From assembly GCA_049115695.1 (NCBI GenBank), contig JAGDZR010000005.1, positions 1-64,000 of the forward strand: a DNA stretch of 64,000 nt, written 5' to 3'. Position 1 is the first letter of the stretch. Every line of letters starts with the position of its first letter. Of the stretch, positions 9,561-16,900 are shown one piece after another. The notes under the pieces were generated by a model, which did not search any database, was not told the origin of the DNA, and saw only the letters and a list, made by a program, of their open reading frames with translations. Both the position numbers and the translations under genes were made by a program. This stretch comes from JAGDZR01 sp049115695. GTDB taxonomy: Bacteria > Bacteroidota > Bacteroidia > Cytophagales > Cyclobacteriaceae.

Positions 9561-10268
9561 CTAGATTACTCTGACTTTGGTCTTTCGAATGAACGCTTCC
9601 TGGTTGTTCCATTCAATCTTTAACCAAGCGTCAGCCTCTTCAAGTATGGTTACCTTATGACCTTTTTGAACGATTTCCAACGGCTCTGCTGCTCCGGAAG
9701 GTCCATCCATCAATAATGTCCGTTCGCTCCAAATGATGGCCTTATCCCGGATAAAGAAATCATTTATGACCATTAACATCCAGGAGAGTACAATGGCCTG
9801 AAAAATACCTGGTAATGCCATTGATTCGTTTCGATTTTTTTTTCGCCATGCTAAAAACAAGATGAATAAACAGAGAGTTGCGGAAATGAGGAGGATCAGT
9901 GCCTTTTGCCGATGAATGATGTTCAGTAAGAATTCAGTGTCTGCATACTCATAACCAGTAAGATGATTTGACTCAGCTAATTCAGCCATTTTGCGAAGGG
10001 CCTTTTTGTTGGAGGTGAGCTCATAGTACTTGCTTAGGAAGAACAAAGCCTTCTCATGGTTTTGCAATCCCTCCTGAATGAAGGCCATTTTGGTCAACAT
10101 GGCAGGAGATGCATTTCCATCCAGGTAGATAAGCTCATAGAGCTCGTAGGCCTCTGTATATTTCTTGGCAGCAAACAGGGAGTCTGCTTCCAAAGTATTG
10201 CCTGATGCCGAAAGCGTCCCGAGGAGTCCAACAAGGCAGATGGAAGAAATTATTAATCGAAATTTCAT
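9561..10268 (-). CDS. TPR / SH3 membrane protein (BatE-like)
   Basis: 235 residues from the ATG at 10266-10268, chosen because it begins a good signal peptide (MKFRLIISSICLVGLLGTLSAS); a longer frame to 10322 adds 18 residues and would overlap the tRNA promoter. Two TPR-like helical hairpins (about 25-95), two membrane segments (near 119-140 and 150-170) and a C-terminal bacterial SH3 domain (about 180-235). The same order is seen in BatE-type proteins of Bacteroidetes aerotolerance operons, but no batA-D genes are adjacent, so the name is only by similarity of layout. Confidence 0.7.
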   Translation of the reverse strand: MKFRLIISSICLVGLLGTLSASGNTLEADSLFAAKKYTEAYELYELIYLDGNASPAMLTKMAFIQEGLQNHEKALFFLSKYYELTSNKKALRKMAELAESNHLTGYEYADTEFLLNIIHRQKALILLISATLCLFILFLAWRKKNRNESMALPGIFQAIVLSWMLMVINDFFIRDKAIIWSERTLLMDGPSGAAEPLEIVQKGHKVTILEEADAWLKIEWNNQEAFIRKTKVRVI

Positions 10269-10275
10269 TTTTGTT

Positions 10276-10305
10276 TTGTAAATGTAAAATGCATTCCTAC
10301 TTTTG
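10276..10305 (+). promoter_or_regulatory. promoter of tRNA-Lys
   Basis: TTG (10276-10278), a 19-base spacer, and TACTTTTG (10298-10305): an exact match to the Bacteroidetes sigma consensus at the optimal spacing. Transcription would start around 10312, giving a leader of about 55 bases before the tRNA. It overlaps the 5' flank of the divergent TPR/SH3 gene. Confidence 0.8.
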
Positions 10306-10366
10306 CACCTCAATTTTAGCAAGGAGTTAGGTAATCGCCTAATTAAAACTTGTTAAAAGATGGTTA

Positions 10367-10439
10367 GATCCGATAGCTCAGCTGGTAGAGCATCTCCCTT
10401 TTAAGGAGAGGGTCCTGGGTTCGAGCCCCAGTCGGATCA
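10367..10439 (+). tRNA. tRNA-Lys (anticodon UUU)
   Basis: 73-base cloverleaf: acceptor stem GATCCGA/TCGGATC, D arm with AGCTCAGCTGGTAGAGC, anticodon stem TCTCC/GGAGA with loop CTTTTAA (anticodon TTT at 10400-10402), T arm TGGGTTCGAGCCCCA, discriminator A at 10439. No CCA is encoded, as usual for Bacteroidetes. It is preceded by a consensus promoter and followed by a hairpin terminator. Confidence 0.97.
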
Positions 10440-10444
10440 CTCTG

Positions 10445-10477
10445 AAACCCGATCTTATTTAAGATCGGGTTTTTTTA
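10445..10477 (+). terminator. terminator of tRNA-Lys
   Basis: Stem AAACCCGATCTTA / AAGATCGGGTTT followed by a run of seven T, directly downstream of the tRNA. Confidence 0.9.
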
Positions 10478-10485
10478 TGCATAAT

Positions 10486-10556
10486 GGAGAGGGTCTGGGC
10501 CGAACGTCGGTCCGATCGATCCCCAGCCTGTCTACCCGACAGGTAGATCGGATCAC
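10486..10556 (+). pseudogene. scrambled remnant of a tRNA-Lys 3' half with palindromic insert
   Basis: The block begins with GGAGAGGGTC, identical to the anticodon-stem/variable region of the tRNA-Lys just upstream, continues with a TGGG...CCCCAG pair resembling its T arm, and ends ATCGGATCAC like the acceptor end of that tRNA plus the next base. Between the last two lies a 17-base palindrome (10527-10543, CCTGTC-TACCC-GACAGG). It cannot fold as a tRNA. A separate terminator follows, as expected for a former second tRNA unit. Confidence 0.55.
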
Positions 10557-10563
10557 AATATTA

Positions 10564-10590
10564 AAGCTCATCGCAAGATGGGCTTTTTTT
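10564..10590 (+). terminator. terminator after the tRNA remnant
   Basis: Stem AAGCTCATC / GATGGGCTT (one G-T pair) with a GCAA loop, followed by a T-run. It is a plus-strand terminator although no intact plus-strand gene lies between it and the previous terminator. Confidence 0.7.
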
Positions 10591-10662
10591 ATTATTAACA
10601 TATTTGGGCGAGAAGCGTGCACCGGCTGAAGGATGGAGGGAATATCTGGATGCGAGATGACC

Positions 10663-11286
10663 TTAGTTAAAGATATGTACCGGTATGGTATCAAAACGTG
10701 CGTGAAGCTTCCTGGCCTTTAGACCGGGTAGGTTGCCGTAATCGGAATTGTACAGATACACATACAGCGATCCATTTACATAAGTCACTTCTTCAATTTG
10801 AAATAAATCAGCTATTTCTAAATAGTTTGCTTTACAATCCAAGCAACTTCTGTATTGTTTGTATTTGAGTCTGCCCGAAGTGCTTTCTTCTTCGAACCAA
10901 TAATCAAAATGATCTCCTGACACAGTCCGTTCTTCCAAAACCTCTTGATCATATAAATATTGAAATATATTGAGAAAATTGCCTCTGACATTGAGGTCAG
11001 GTTGTCCGAATACGAGGTTCAAATAGGAATATCCATCAATACTATCTCTCGCTCGGACATAACGAATGCTCATTGTGTCTGGAAAGAGGTGAACGGGCTC
11101 ATTATCAACTATAAGATCGAAACTTCCAAAAAGATATTGAGTTGGAGCTTCTTGATTTTGATCGCAGCTTGATAAAATGACTAACAACAATACGATGACT
11201 GAACAGCTTTTCTTAATCACAATGTCAAATTTGACAGCTAAATAAAATATTGAGGTATTTGTGATGTTTAAGTTATTTTGTTTCAT
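10663..11286 (-). CDS. lipoprotein of unknown function (parental copy of a duplicated gene)
   Basis: 207 residues from the ATG at 11286. A hydrophobic stretch ends in the lipobox VILSSC, so the protein is probably exported and lipidated. A GTG at 11218-11220 would give a more usual signal peptide (IKKSCSVIVLLLVILSSC), so the true start may be there. Mature part: mixed beta-rich sequence with a CLDC pair near residue 147; no domain recognised. A decayed copy of residues from just after the lipobox to beyond CLDC lies at 16220-16597 in the same orientation, on the other side of the RND efflux genes. Confidence 0.7.
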   Translation of the reverse strand: MKQNNLNITNTSIFYLAVKFDIVIKKSCSVIVLLLVILSSCDQNQEAPTQYLFGSFDLIVDNEPVHLFPDTMSIRYVRARDSIDGYSYLNLVFGQPDLNVRGNFLNIFQYLYDQEVLEERTVSGDHFDYWFEEESTSGRLKYKQYRSCLDCKANYLEIADLFQIEEVTYVNGSLYVYLYNSDYGNLPGLKARKLHARFDTIPVHIFN

Positions 11287-11433
11287 TCAGGGTTTAAAAT
11301 TTATTGCCAACTTAAGTGAGAAAGGAGTCGTCAAATAAAGCGCACACGAGTAATCAGCACTTTTTATTTTAGTCAAACTGAGTTCTCCGTCCTCAATTGT
11401 TGATCTTTGCATTGTGCAAATTTCTTATAAAGG

Positions 11434-11679
11434 ATGACCAACAATGATATACTCAAAAAATTAAGAGTCGCTCTTAAGTTGAGAAATGATGAAATTATTG
11501 AAATACTTGCCCTTGTTGATTTTAAAATATCAAAGGGAGCACTGGGTGATTTATTTAGGTCAGAAGATCATCCTGATTTCATCGAGGCAAAAGATCAGAT
11601 CCTAAGAAATTTCCTCAATGGCTTGATTATCCATAAACGAGGTAAAATGGAAAAGCCGGCTCCAAAGAAGTTGAATTAG
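11434..11679 (+). CDS. DUF1456 (YehS-like) small protein, single-domain form
   Basis: 81 residues, opening with MTNNDILKKLRVAL and containing ILALVDFKISKGALGDLF, EDHPDF and FLNGLIIHKRGK, all landmarks of the DUF1456/YehS family. The enterobacterial YehS has two copies of this unit in tandem; here there is only one. Function of the family is unknown. It stands alone, 38 bases before a small MarR-like ORF and the efflux genes. Confidence 0.75.
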   Translation: MTNNDILKKLRVALKLRNDEIIEILALVDFKISKGALGDLFRSEDHPDFIEAKDQILRNFLNGLIIHKRGKMEKPAPKKLN

Positions 11680-11717
11680 CCATAGTCATTTTAAAAACCG
11701 GGTAATTCATTAAAAAG

Positions 11718-11921
11718 GTGGTGGCAACAATCCCTTCAATGGAGAACAAGTGTGTAAACAGCATGCACTTCACCAATGAAGGACTTAAGATGCTTGATTC
11801 AATTCATCCTTTAGTGAAGGAAATAGTGGAGGTTGTTCAGGACGGGCATTCTGATGATGAGGTGAATCTCATGATTCAATTATTAAAAAGAGTACAAACA
11901 AACATTAAATTACAACAGTAG
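11718..11921 (+). pseudogene. MarR-family C-terminal fragment (or stand-alone small protein)
   Basis: 67 residues (GTG at 11718; an ATG at 11739 is an alternative start). The sequence MHFTNEGLKMLDSIHPLVKEI then a gap and VNLMIQLLKRVQTNI resembles the wing end and the last dimerisation helices of MarR regulators (L-T-x-x-G-x-x-L). The DNA-recognition helices are missing and an in-frame stop lies at 11703-11705. It sits 20 bases before the adaptor gene, where a pump regulator is often found. Likely a truncated regulator; a small expressed protein is possible. Confidence 0.45.
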
Positions 11922-11941
11922 TTGTATGTCTAATTAACGAA

Positions 11942-13051
11942 ATGAGAAAAGTATTAAGCATAGCAGGAGGAGCGGTGTTGTTGGTAATTGGCTTCTTCCT
12001 TGCAAGATCTCTGGCCAACACGGAAAAGGTACAACCGAAACAACCTGAGGTTGTGTTGCAGTCAGTTTTCACTGAGAAAGTAGAGAATACAGATATTCCA
12101 ACTTTGGTAACCGAAAGCGGTCTATTAATGGCAAAAAATCGCATTGAATTGTACGCAGAGGTTCAAGGTGTTATGGAGCGAACCAAGAAGGATTTTAAGC
12201 CTGGGTCTTCTTTCAAAAAGGGAGAGACATTGGTTAGCATTCGAAATACGGATTATCTGGCTGGGCTACAGGCGCAGAAAAGCACTTTGCAAAATCTGGT
12301 TACTTCTATTTTGGCAGATGTGCGACTTGATTTTCCTGAGTCATACGATAGGTGGCATACCTATGTCAGTGAGTTTGATATTAACAAACCGATTCAAGAG
12401 TTACCTGAGCCAGCGTCCAGACAAGAAAAGTTTTATGTCACAAGCAAGAACATCTATTCGACTTATTACTCAACCAAAAATGCTGAATTAGTATATCAGA
12501 AGTATACCTTGAGAGCGCCCTTCTCAGGAATGCTCACTGAAGGATTGGTAACTCCGGGTACGCTTGTGCGACAGGGCCAAAAGTTAGGTGAGTTAATCGA
12601 TCCGAGCTTGTATGAATTGGAGATAGCAGTAGGTAAATCTGTGTACCCATACCTGGAAGTGGGTCACCAAGTGGCTGTTGTGGAAAATGACACCCAAAGG
12701 AAATGGACCGGAAAAATTGTGCGTATCAACGGGCGTGTAGACCAATCCACACAGACAGTTCAGGTGTTTGTTGAATTAAAAGGGAAGGATTTGAAAGAAG
12801 GAATGTATCTGCAGGCAGAGGTAATAGGCAAAAGTGAAAGCAATGCATTTGAACTAAACAGAAGCTTGTTGATCGATGATCGTGAGGTCTATGTTGTTAG
12901 AGACGACAAGTTAGAATTGGTGGAGGTAACCCCTGTTTACTTTACTCAAGAAAGCGTGATTGTGAAAGGCCTAACTGATGGTGAACATGTCGTGATCAAG
13001 CCAGTGGCAGGCGCATTTACAGGCATGGAAGTACAAAACATCGCTAAATAA
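11942..13051 (+). CDS. RND efflux periplasmic adaptor (HlyD/AcrA type)
   Basis: 369 residues. An N-terminal membrane anchor or uncleaved signal (about 5-25), a lipoyl/barrel-sandwich half (LYAEVQGVME...FKPGSSFKKGETLVSI), a short alpha-hairpin, the second lipoyl half (YTLRAPFSGMLTEGLVTPGTLV), then beta-barrel and membrane-proximal domains. It joins an inner-membrane RND pump to an outer-membrane channel. The stop codon overlaps the ATG of the pump gene by one base (TAATG), so the two are translationally coupled. No TolC gene is adjacent; one occurs at 38.7 kb. Substrate unknown. Confidence 0.9.
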   Translation: MRKVLSIAGGAVLLVIGFFLARSLANTEKVQPKQPEVVLQSVFTEKVENTDIPTLVTESGLLMAKNRIELYAEVQGVMERTKKDFKPGSSFKKGETLVSIRNTDYLAGLQAQKSTLQNLVTSILADVRLDFPESYDRWHTYVSEFDINKPIQELPEPASRQEKFYVTSKNIYSTYYSTKNAELVYQKYTLRAPFSGMLTEGLVTPGTLVRQGQKLGELIDPSLYELEIAVGKSVYPYLEVGHQVAVVENDTQRKWTGKIVRINGRVDQSTQTVQVFVELKGKDLKEGMYLQAEVIGKSESNAFELNRSLLIDDREVYVVRDDKLELVEVTPVYFTQESVIVKGLTDGEHVVIKPVAGAFTGMEVQNIAK

Positions 13052-16000
13052 TGAAAAGTATTATTTCGCATTTTATCAAGTATCCTGTCGCTGTAAATGT
13101 GGTCATCTTGGCTATGGCAGTACTAGGGGTGGCGGGAATCTTTGGACTCAAGTCTTCAACGTTTCCACTGAATGAGTCCAGGGTGATCAATATTACGGTT
13201 GTCTATCCAGGAGCTTCTCCTTTAGAAATGGAAGAGGGGGTTGTGATGAAAATTGAAGATAATCTAAGAGGCTTAATTGGAGTTGATAGATTCACTTCAG
13301 TTTCCTCTGAAAATTCAGCATCCATTTCAGTTGAGGTAATCAAAGGTTACGAGATTGATGTAGTGTTGGCGGATATCAAGAACGCTGTGGATCGGGTGCC
13401 ATCGTATCCTGTGGGAATGGAACCACCTGTAATATCCAAAGGAGTTTTTCGTACTCAGGCTGTCACATTTGTGGTTAATGGTGCGAATGTTCCATTGAAA
13501 TCTCTCAAGCAGATCGCCAGAGAGGTTGAAACAGACTTAAGAAGTATTGATGGGATTTCTCAAGTACAGGTTACAGGATTTCCTGCAGAAGAGATTGAGA
13601 TTGCTGTTAATGAAGACAGATTAAGAGCCTATAACATTACCTTCTCTGAAGTATCCAATGCTGTTGCCAAAACCAACATTCTGAGTACCGGAGGCTCTAT
13701 TAAAACTGCTACAGAAGAGTACCTGATTAGAGTAAATAATAGATCCTACTATGGTGCTGAACTGGACCATGTAGTTGTGAAGGCATCCTCGAATGGCGGA
13801 AAAGTTTATTTGAAAGATGTCGCTACAGTAAGGGATAGGTGGTCAGAGACACCTGATCGTGTCTACCTCAATCAAAAACCCGCAGTGGACATTACAGTGA
13901 GTACCACCAACTCGGAAGATCTGATTTCTGTGGCCCAAAAGACCAATGACTATGTCGATAATTTCAATGACAAGCACAACAATGTCCAGCTGGATGTTAC
14001 AAGCGACTCTTCGGAAAGAGTGATTGAGCGTACAGAACTGCTCACAACCAATGGACTCCAGGGAATGATCCTTGTGCTTTTATTTCTGGCTGTCTTCCTT
14101 AAGCCTAGATTGGCTTTTTGGGTAGCCATCGGTATCCCTATTTCGTTTTTGGGCATGTTCATTTTCGTAGGAAGCATGGGGGTCACCATCAATGTGCTCT
14201 CCTTATTTGGGATGATCATTGTGATTGGCATCCTGGTGGACGATGGTATTGTGGTGGCTGAAAACATTTATCATCACTATGAAAAAGGGAGTAGCCCAAT
14301 CAAAGCGGCCATCGATGGAACCATGGAGGTTGTCCCTGCCATTACTTCAGCTATTCTGACGACACTCATCGCTTTTTCGACCTTCTTTTTTCTCGATGGT
14401 CGAATTGGAGAATTCTTTAGTGAAGTATCAGTTGTAGTGATTCTTACCTTGTCCATTTCGTTGATTGAAGCATTGATCATTTTGCCTGCGCACATTGCGC
14501 ATTCCAAGGCACTTTCAAAAAAGCAGAAGACCTATTTTTTCAATAAATGGGCGGATCAGCTCATCGCCTGGATGAGAGATAGTCTTTACGAGCCATACCT
14601 AACCTTCTTTCTGAAAAACAGATTCCTTGGCTTTGCAATTCCAATTGCACTCTTGGTAGTAACCGTCGGGGCGATGGCCGGAGGTATTGTAAAGCTTACT
14701 TTCTTTCCAAACATTGCCAGCGACAGGGTGTCCATCACTCTCAGAATGCCTGAAGGGACGAATGAAGTCATTACTGACTCAATAGCTACACGGATCGAAG
14801 AAGCGGCATGGAGAGTAAATGAGGAGTTTAACAAAAAACAGGATGGGGATCAAGATGTGATCCAGAATGTGATCAAAAGAATTGGACCTGGAACATCCAC
14901 GGCCAGTCTTACCTTGAACCTGTTGCCAGGTGAACTGCGGGCATTCCCTTCATTCACCATTGCCTCGGCGATTGATGATGAAGTAGGCGAACTCTATGGA
15001 GTTGAAAGTGTAGAATTTGGGTCTGGTAGCAATTTTGGCGGTAAACCTGTATCTGTCTCTATTCTGGGGAGTAATATCGAGGAGCTCAAAGCTGCTAAGA
15101 AGATTCTTAAGGATGCTTTGGCTACCAATGCGTTGTTAAAAGATGTTTCAGACAATGACCCTGAAGGAATTAAGGAAATTAAAGTAGAGCTGAAGGACAA
15201 TGCTTACAACATGGGCTTCACACTGAGTGATGTAATCAATCAGGTTCGAAGCGGGTTCTTTGGAAGTCAGGTGCAACGATTCCAACGTGGACGAGATGAG
15301 ATTAGAGTGTGGGTACGTTACGATCGCAATACCAGATCGAGTATCAAAAATCTGGATGACATGAGGGTAGTGAACCTCGCTGGTCAACGTGTGCCGTTGA
15401 AGGAAATTGCTTCCTACAAGATAGCCAGAGGTGAGATTTCGATCAACCACCTCGATGGAAAAAGAGAGATTAATGTAGCAGCAGACCTAAAGGATCCGAA
15501 AAACAGTGCCACGGAGATCATGGCAGAACTTAAAGGGGAATTACTCCCCGTAATCCAATCCAAATACCCATCTGTATCAGCTTCATTTGAAGGTCAGAAT
15601 CGAGAGGCTGGTAAAGTAACCGGATCGGCTGGAGCCGTTTTGCCTGTGGTTGTATTCCTTATTTATGTAGTGATTGCCTTTGTATTTAGATCATTCAGTC
15701 AGCCGTTGCTGCTGCTCATCATGGTGCCATTTAGTTTAATTGGTGTGGTATGGGGCCACTATATTCATGATCTTCCCGTAAACATATTGTCATTCCTGGG
15801 AATCATCGCCTTGATTGGTATTGTGGTAAACGATGGACTAGTATTAATAGGTAAGTTCAACTTGTTCCTGAAGGAAGGCTTACCATTTGACGATGCATTG
15901 ATTGAGGCTGGGAAGTCACGTTTTCGAGCCATCTTCCTAACATCTCTAACAACCGTGGCAGGATTAACACCTCTGATCTTTGAAAAGAGCAGACAGGCTC

Positions 16001-16206
16001 AATTTCTGATTCCAATGGCGGTTTCCATCGCTTACGGGATCGTATTGGCAACACTGCTGACACTAGTAATGCTTCCAATGCTGCTTTCTGCGGGAAATAG
16101 AGTGAAGGTATACTTCCAATGGTTGACTACTGGAAAAAAGCCGTCATATGAGGAAGTTGAAAGAGCAATTGTGGAACAAAGAACTGAGCGTATTGAATCG
16201 GTTTAA
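13051..16206 (+). CDS. RND efflux pump, inner-membrane permease (AcrB/MMPL superfamily)
   Basis: 1051 residues, the usual length for the family. N-terminal TM1 (about 10-30), a first periplasmic pore/docking half, TM2-6 (about 335-480) with GILVDDGIVVAENI carrying the TM4 acidic pair, a second periplasmic half, and TM8-12 (about 860-1015) with GIVVNDGLVLIGKFN. Proton-driven export of lipophilic compounds is the known role of this HAE1-like group; metal export is less likely because the heavy-metal CzcA motifs are absent. Coupled to the adaptor gene upstream. A decayed lipoprotein copy begins 14 bases after its stop on the other strand. Confidence 0.93.
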   Translation: MKSIISHFIKYPVAVNVVILAMAVLGVAGIFGLKSSTFPLNESRVINITVVYPGASPLEMEEGVVMKIEDNLRGLIGVDRFTSVSSENSASISVEVIKGYEIDVVLADIKNAVDRVPSYPVGMEPPVISKGVFRTQAVTFVVNGANVPLKSLKQIAREVETDLRSIDGISQVQVTGFPAEEIEIAVNEDRLRAYNITFSEVSNAVAKTNILSTGGSIKTATEEYLIRVNNRSYYGAELDHVVVKASSNGGKVYLKDVATVRDRWSETPDRVYLNQKPAVDITVSTTNSEDLISVAQKTNDYVDNFNDKHNNVQLDVTSDSSERVIERTELLTTNGLQGMILVLLFLAVFLKPRLAFWVAIGIPISFLGMFIFVGSMGVTINVLSLFGMIIVIGILVDDGIVVAENIYHHYEKGSSPIKAAIDGTMEVVPAITSAILTTLIAFSTFFFLDGRIGEFFSEVSVVVILTLSISLIEALIILPAHIAHSKALSKKQKTYFFNKWADQLIAWMRDSLYEPYLTFFLKNRFLGFAIPIALLVVTVGAMAGGIVKLTFFPNIASDRVSITLRMPEGTNEVITDSIATRIEEAAWRVNEEFNKKQDGDQDVIQNVIKRIGPGTSTASLTLNLLPGELRAFPSFTIASAIDDEVGELYGVESVEFGSGSNFGGKPVSVSILGSNIEELKAAKKILKDALATNALLKDVSDNDPEGIKEIKVELKDNAYNMGFTLSDVINQVRSGFFGSQVQRFQRGRDEIRVWVRYDRNTRSSIKNLDDMRVVNLAGQRVPLKEIASYKIARGEISINHLDGKREINVAADLKDPKNSATEIMAELKGELLPVIQSKYPSVSASFEGQNREAGKVTGSAGAVLPVVVFLIYVVIAFVFRSFSQPLLLLIMVPFSLIGVVWGHYIHDLPVNILSFLGIIALIGIVVNDGLVLIGKFNLFLKEGLPFDDALIEAGKSRFRAIFLTSLTTVAGLTPLIFEKSRQAQFLIPMAVSIAYGIVLATLLTLVMLPMLLSAGNRVKVYFQWLTTGKKPSYEEVERAIVEQRTERIESV

Positions 16207-16219
16207 ACTGTTTTGCATG

Positions 16220-16597
16220 TCATGATAATATCAAAAATTGCAAATCAACAACTTCCAAAGTTGAGGTTTTACAATCCAAACAACTTCTGTATTGTTTGTA
16301 TTTGAGTGTGGCAGAAGTGCTTTCTTCTTCGAACCAATAATCGAAATGATCTCCTGAAACAGTTCGTTCTTCCAAAATCTCTTGGTCCATTAATTATTGA
16401 AATATTGTAAGAGAATTGCTTCTGGGATTGAGATCAGGTTGCCCGAATACGAGGTACAAATAGTCATATTCAATATCGCCTCTCAATCGGACATAACGAA
16501 TACTCATTGTGTCTGGAATGAGGTTAACTGGTTCACCATCAACCACGAGATCGAAACTTCCAAAAAGGTATTGAGTTAGGGTGTCTCGATTTTGAGG
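16220..16597 (-). pseudogene. decayed second copy of the 10.7-kb lipoprotein gene
   Basis: On the minus strand the frame reads RDTLTQYLFGSFDLVVDGEP..., then SIRYVRLRGDIEYDYLYLVFGQ, clearly homologous to the lipoprotein at 10663-11286 through EERTVSGDHFDYWFEEES and YKQYRSCLDCK. The signal peptide and promoter region are missing, a TAA replaces the Tyr codon of the FQYLYDQE motif, a 3-base deletion is present, and the 3' end diverges after CLDCK. Homology begins just after the lipobox of the parent. Same orientation as the intact copy, so the two form a direct repeat around the RND operon. Confidence 0.85.
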
Positions 16598-16749
16598 TTT
16601 GGGAGGAGCCAGAAACCAGCTTTTATGGGCCGGTAGTTTTTACTCAACCATTGAATGAGTACATGTCAAGAGATGTCTACCACAAGAGTATGATTACTTC
16701 ATCCTCTGGATACGTTACCATCCTCGATAATAATGTAATACTTACCTGA
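16594..16749 (+). other. orphan coding tail (51 codons, no start)
   Basis: Reading from GAG at 16594 to TGA at 16747-16749 gives an open frame with protein-like composition (EVWEEPETSFYGPVVF, QPLNEYMSRDVYHKS, SGYVTILDNNVILT). It begins exactly where the lipoprotein-pseudogene homology ends and has no start codon or leader. It looks like the C-terminal end of a gene whose front was lost at a rearrangement breakpoint. Chance openness cannot be excluded. Confidence 0.3.
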
Positions 16750-16777
16750 ACTGAACCCCTTAACAGCATTTTGTCCA

Positions 16778-16900
16778 ATGAGACAATATTGTGATATATG
16801 TCGGAATTGTGCTATTTTAGATCTTTATGATCAATGTGGCTGCTCGTCAAATCTGAAGCCCCAATTTGTCACAACAAAAACAATAATAATTGAATACTGA
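16778..16900 (+). CDS. tiny Cys-rich ORF abutting the DUF4932 gene
   Basis: 40 residues from ATG 16778: MRQYCDICRNCAILDLYDQCGC and then a Lys/Thr/Ile-rich tail. Five cysteines in 22 residues (C-x2-C-x2-C, C-x-C) suggest a metal-binding knuckle. The TGA stop touches the ATG of the next gene without a gap. No family recognised. It may be a real coupled small gene or the tail of a lost gene, because the frame is open back to 16739. Confidence 0.35.
   Translation: MRQYCDICRNCAILDLYDQCGCSSNLKPQFVTTKTIIIEY

Noticed and set aside
10527..10546. Palindrome after tRNA-Lys as an insertion sequence end
   Set aside because: No transposase, target duplication or second end is visible; it is more like a small intergenic palindromic repeat.
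16397..16579. 60-codon ORF on the plus strand
   Set aside because: It lies antisense within the lipoprotein pseudogene and has no independent support.
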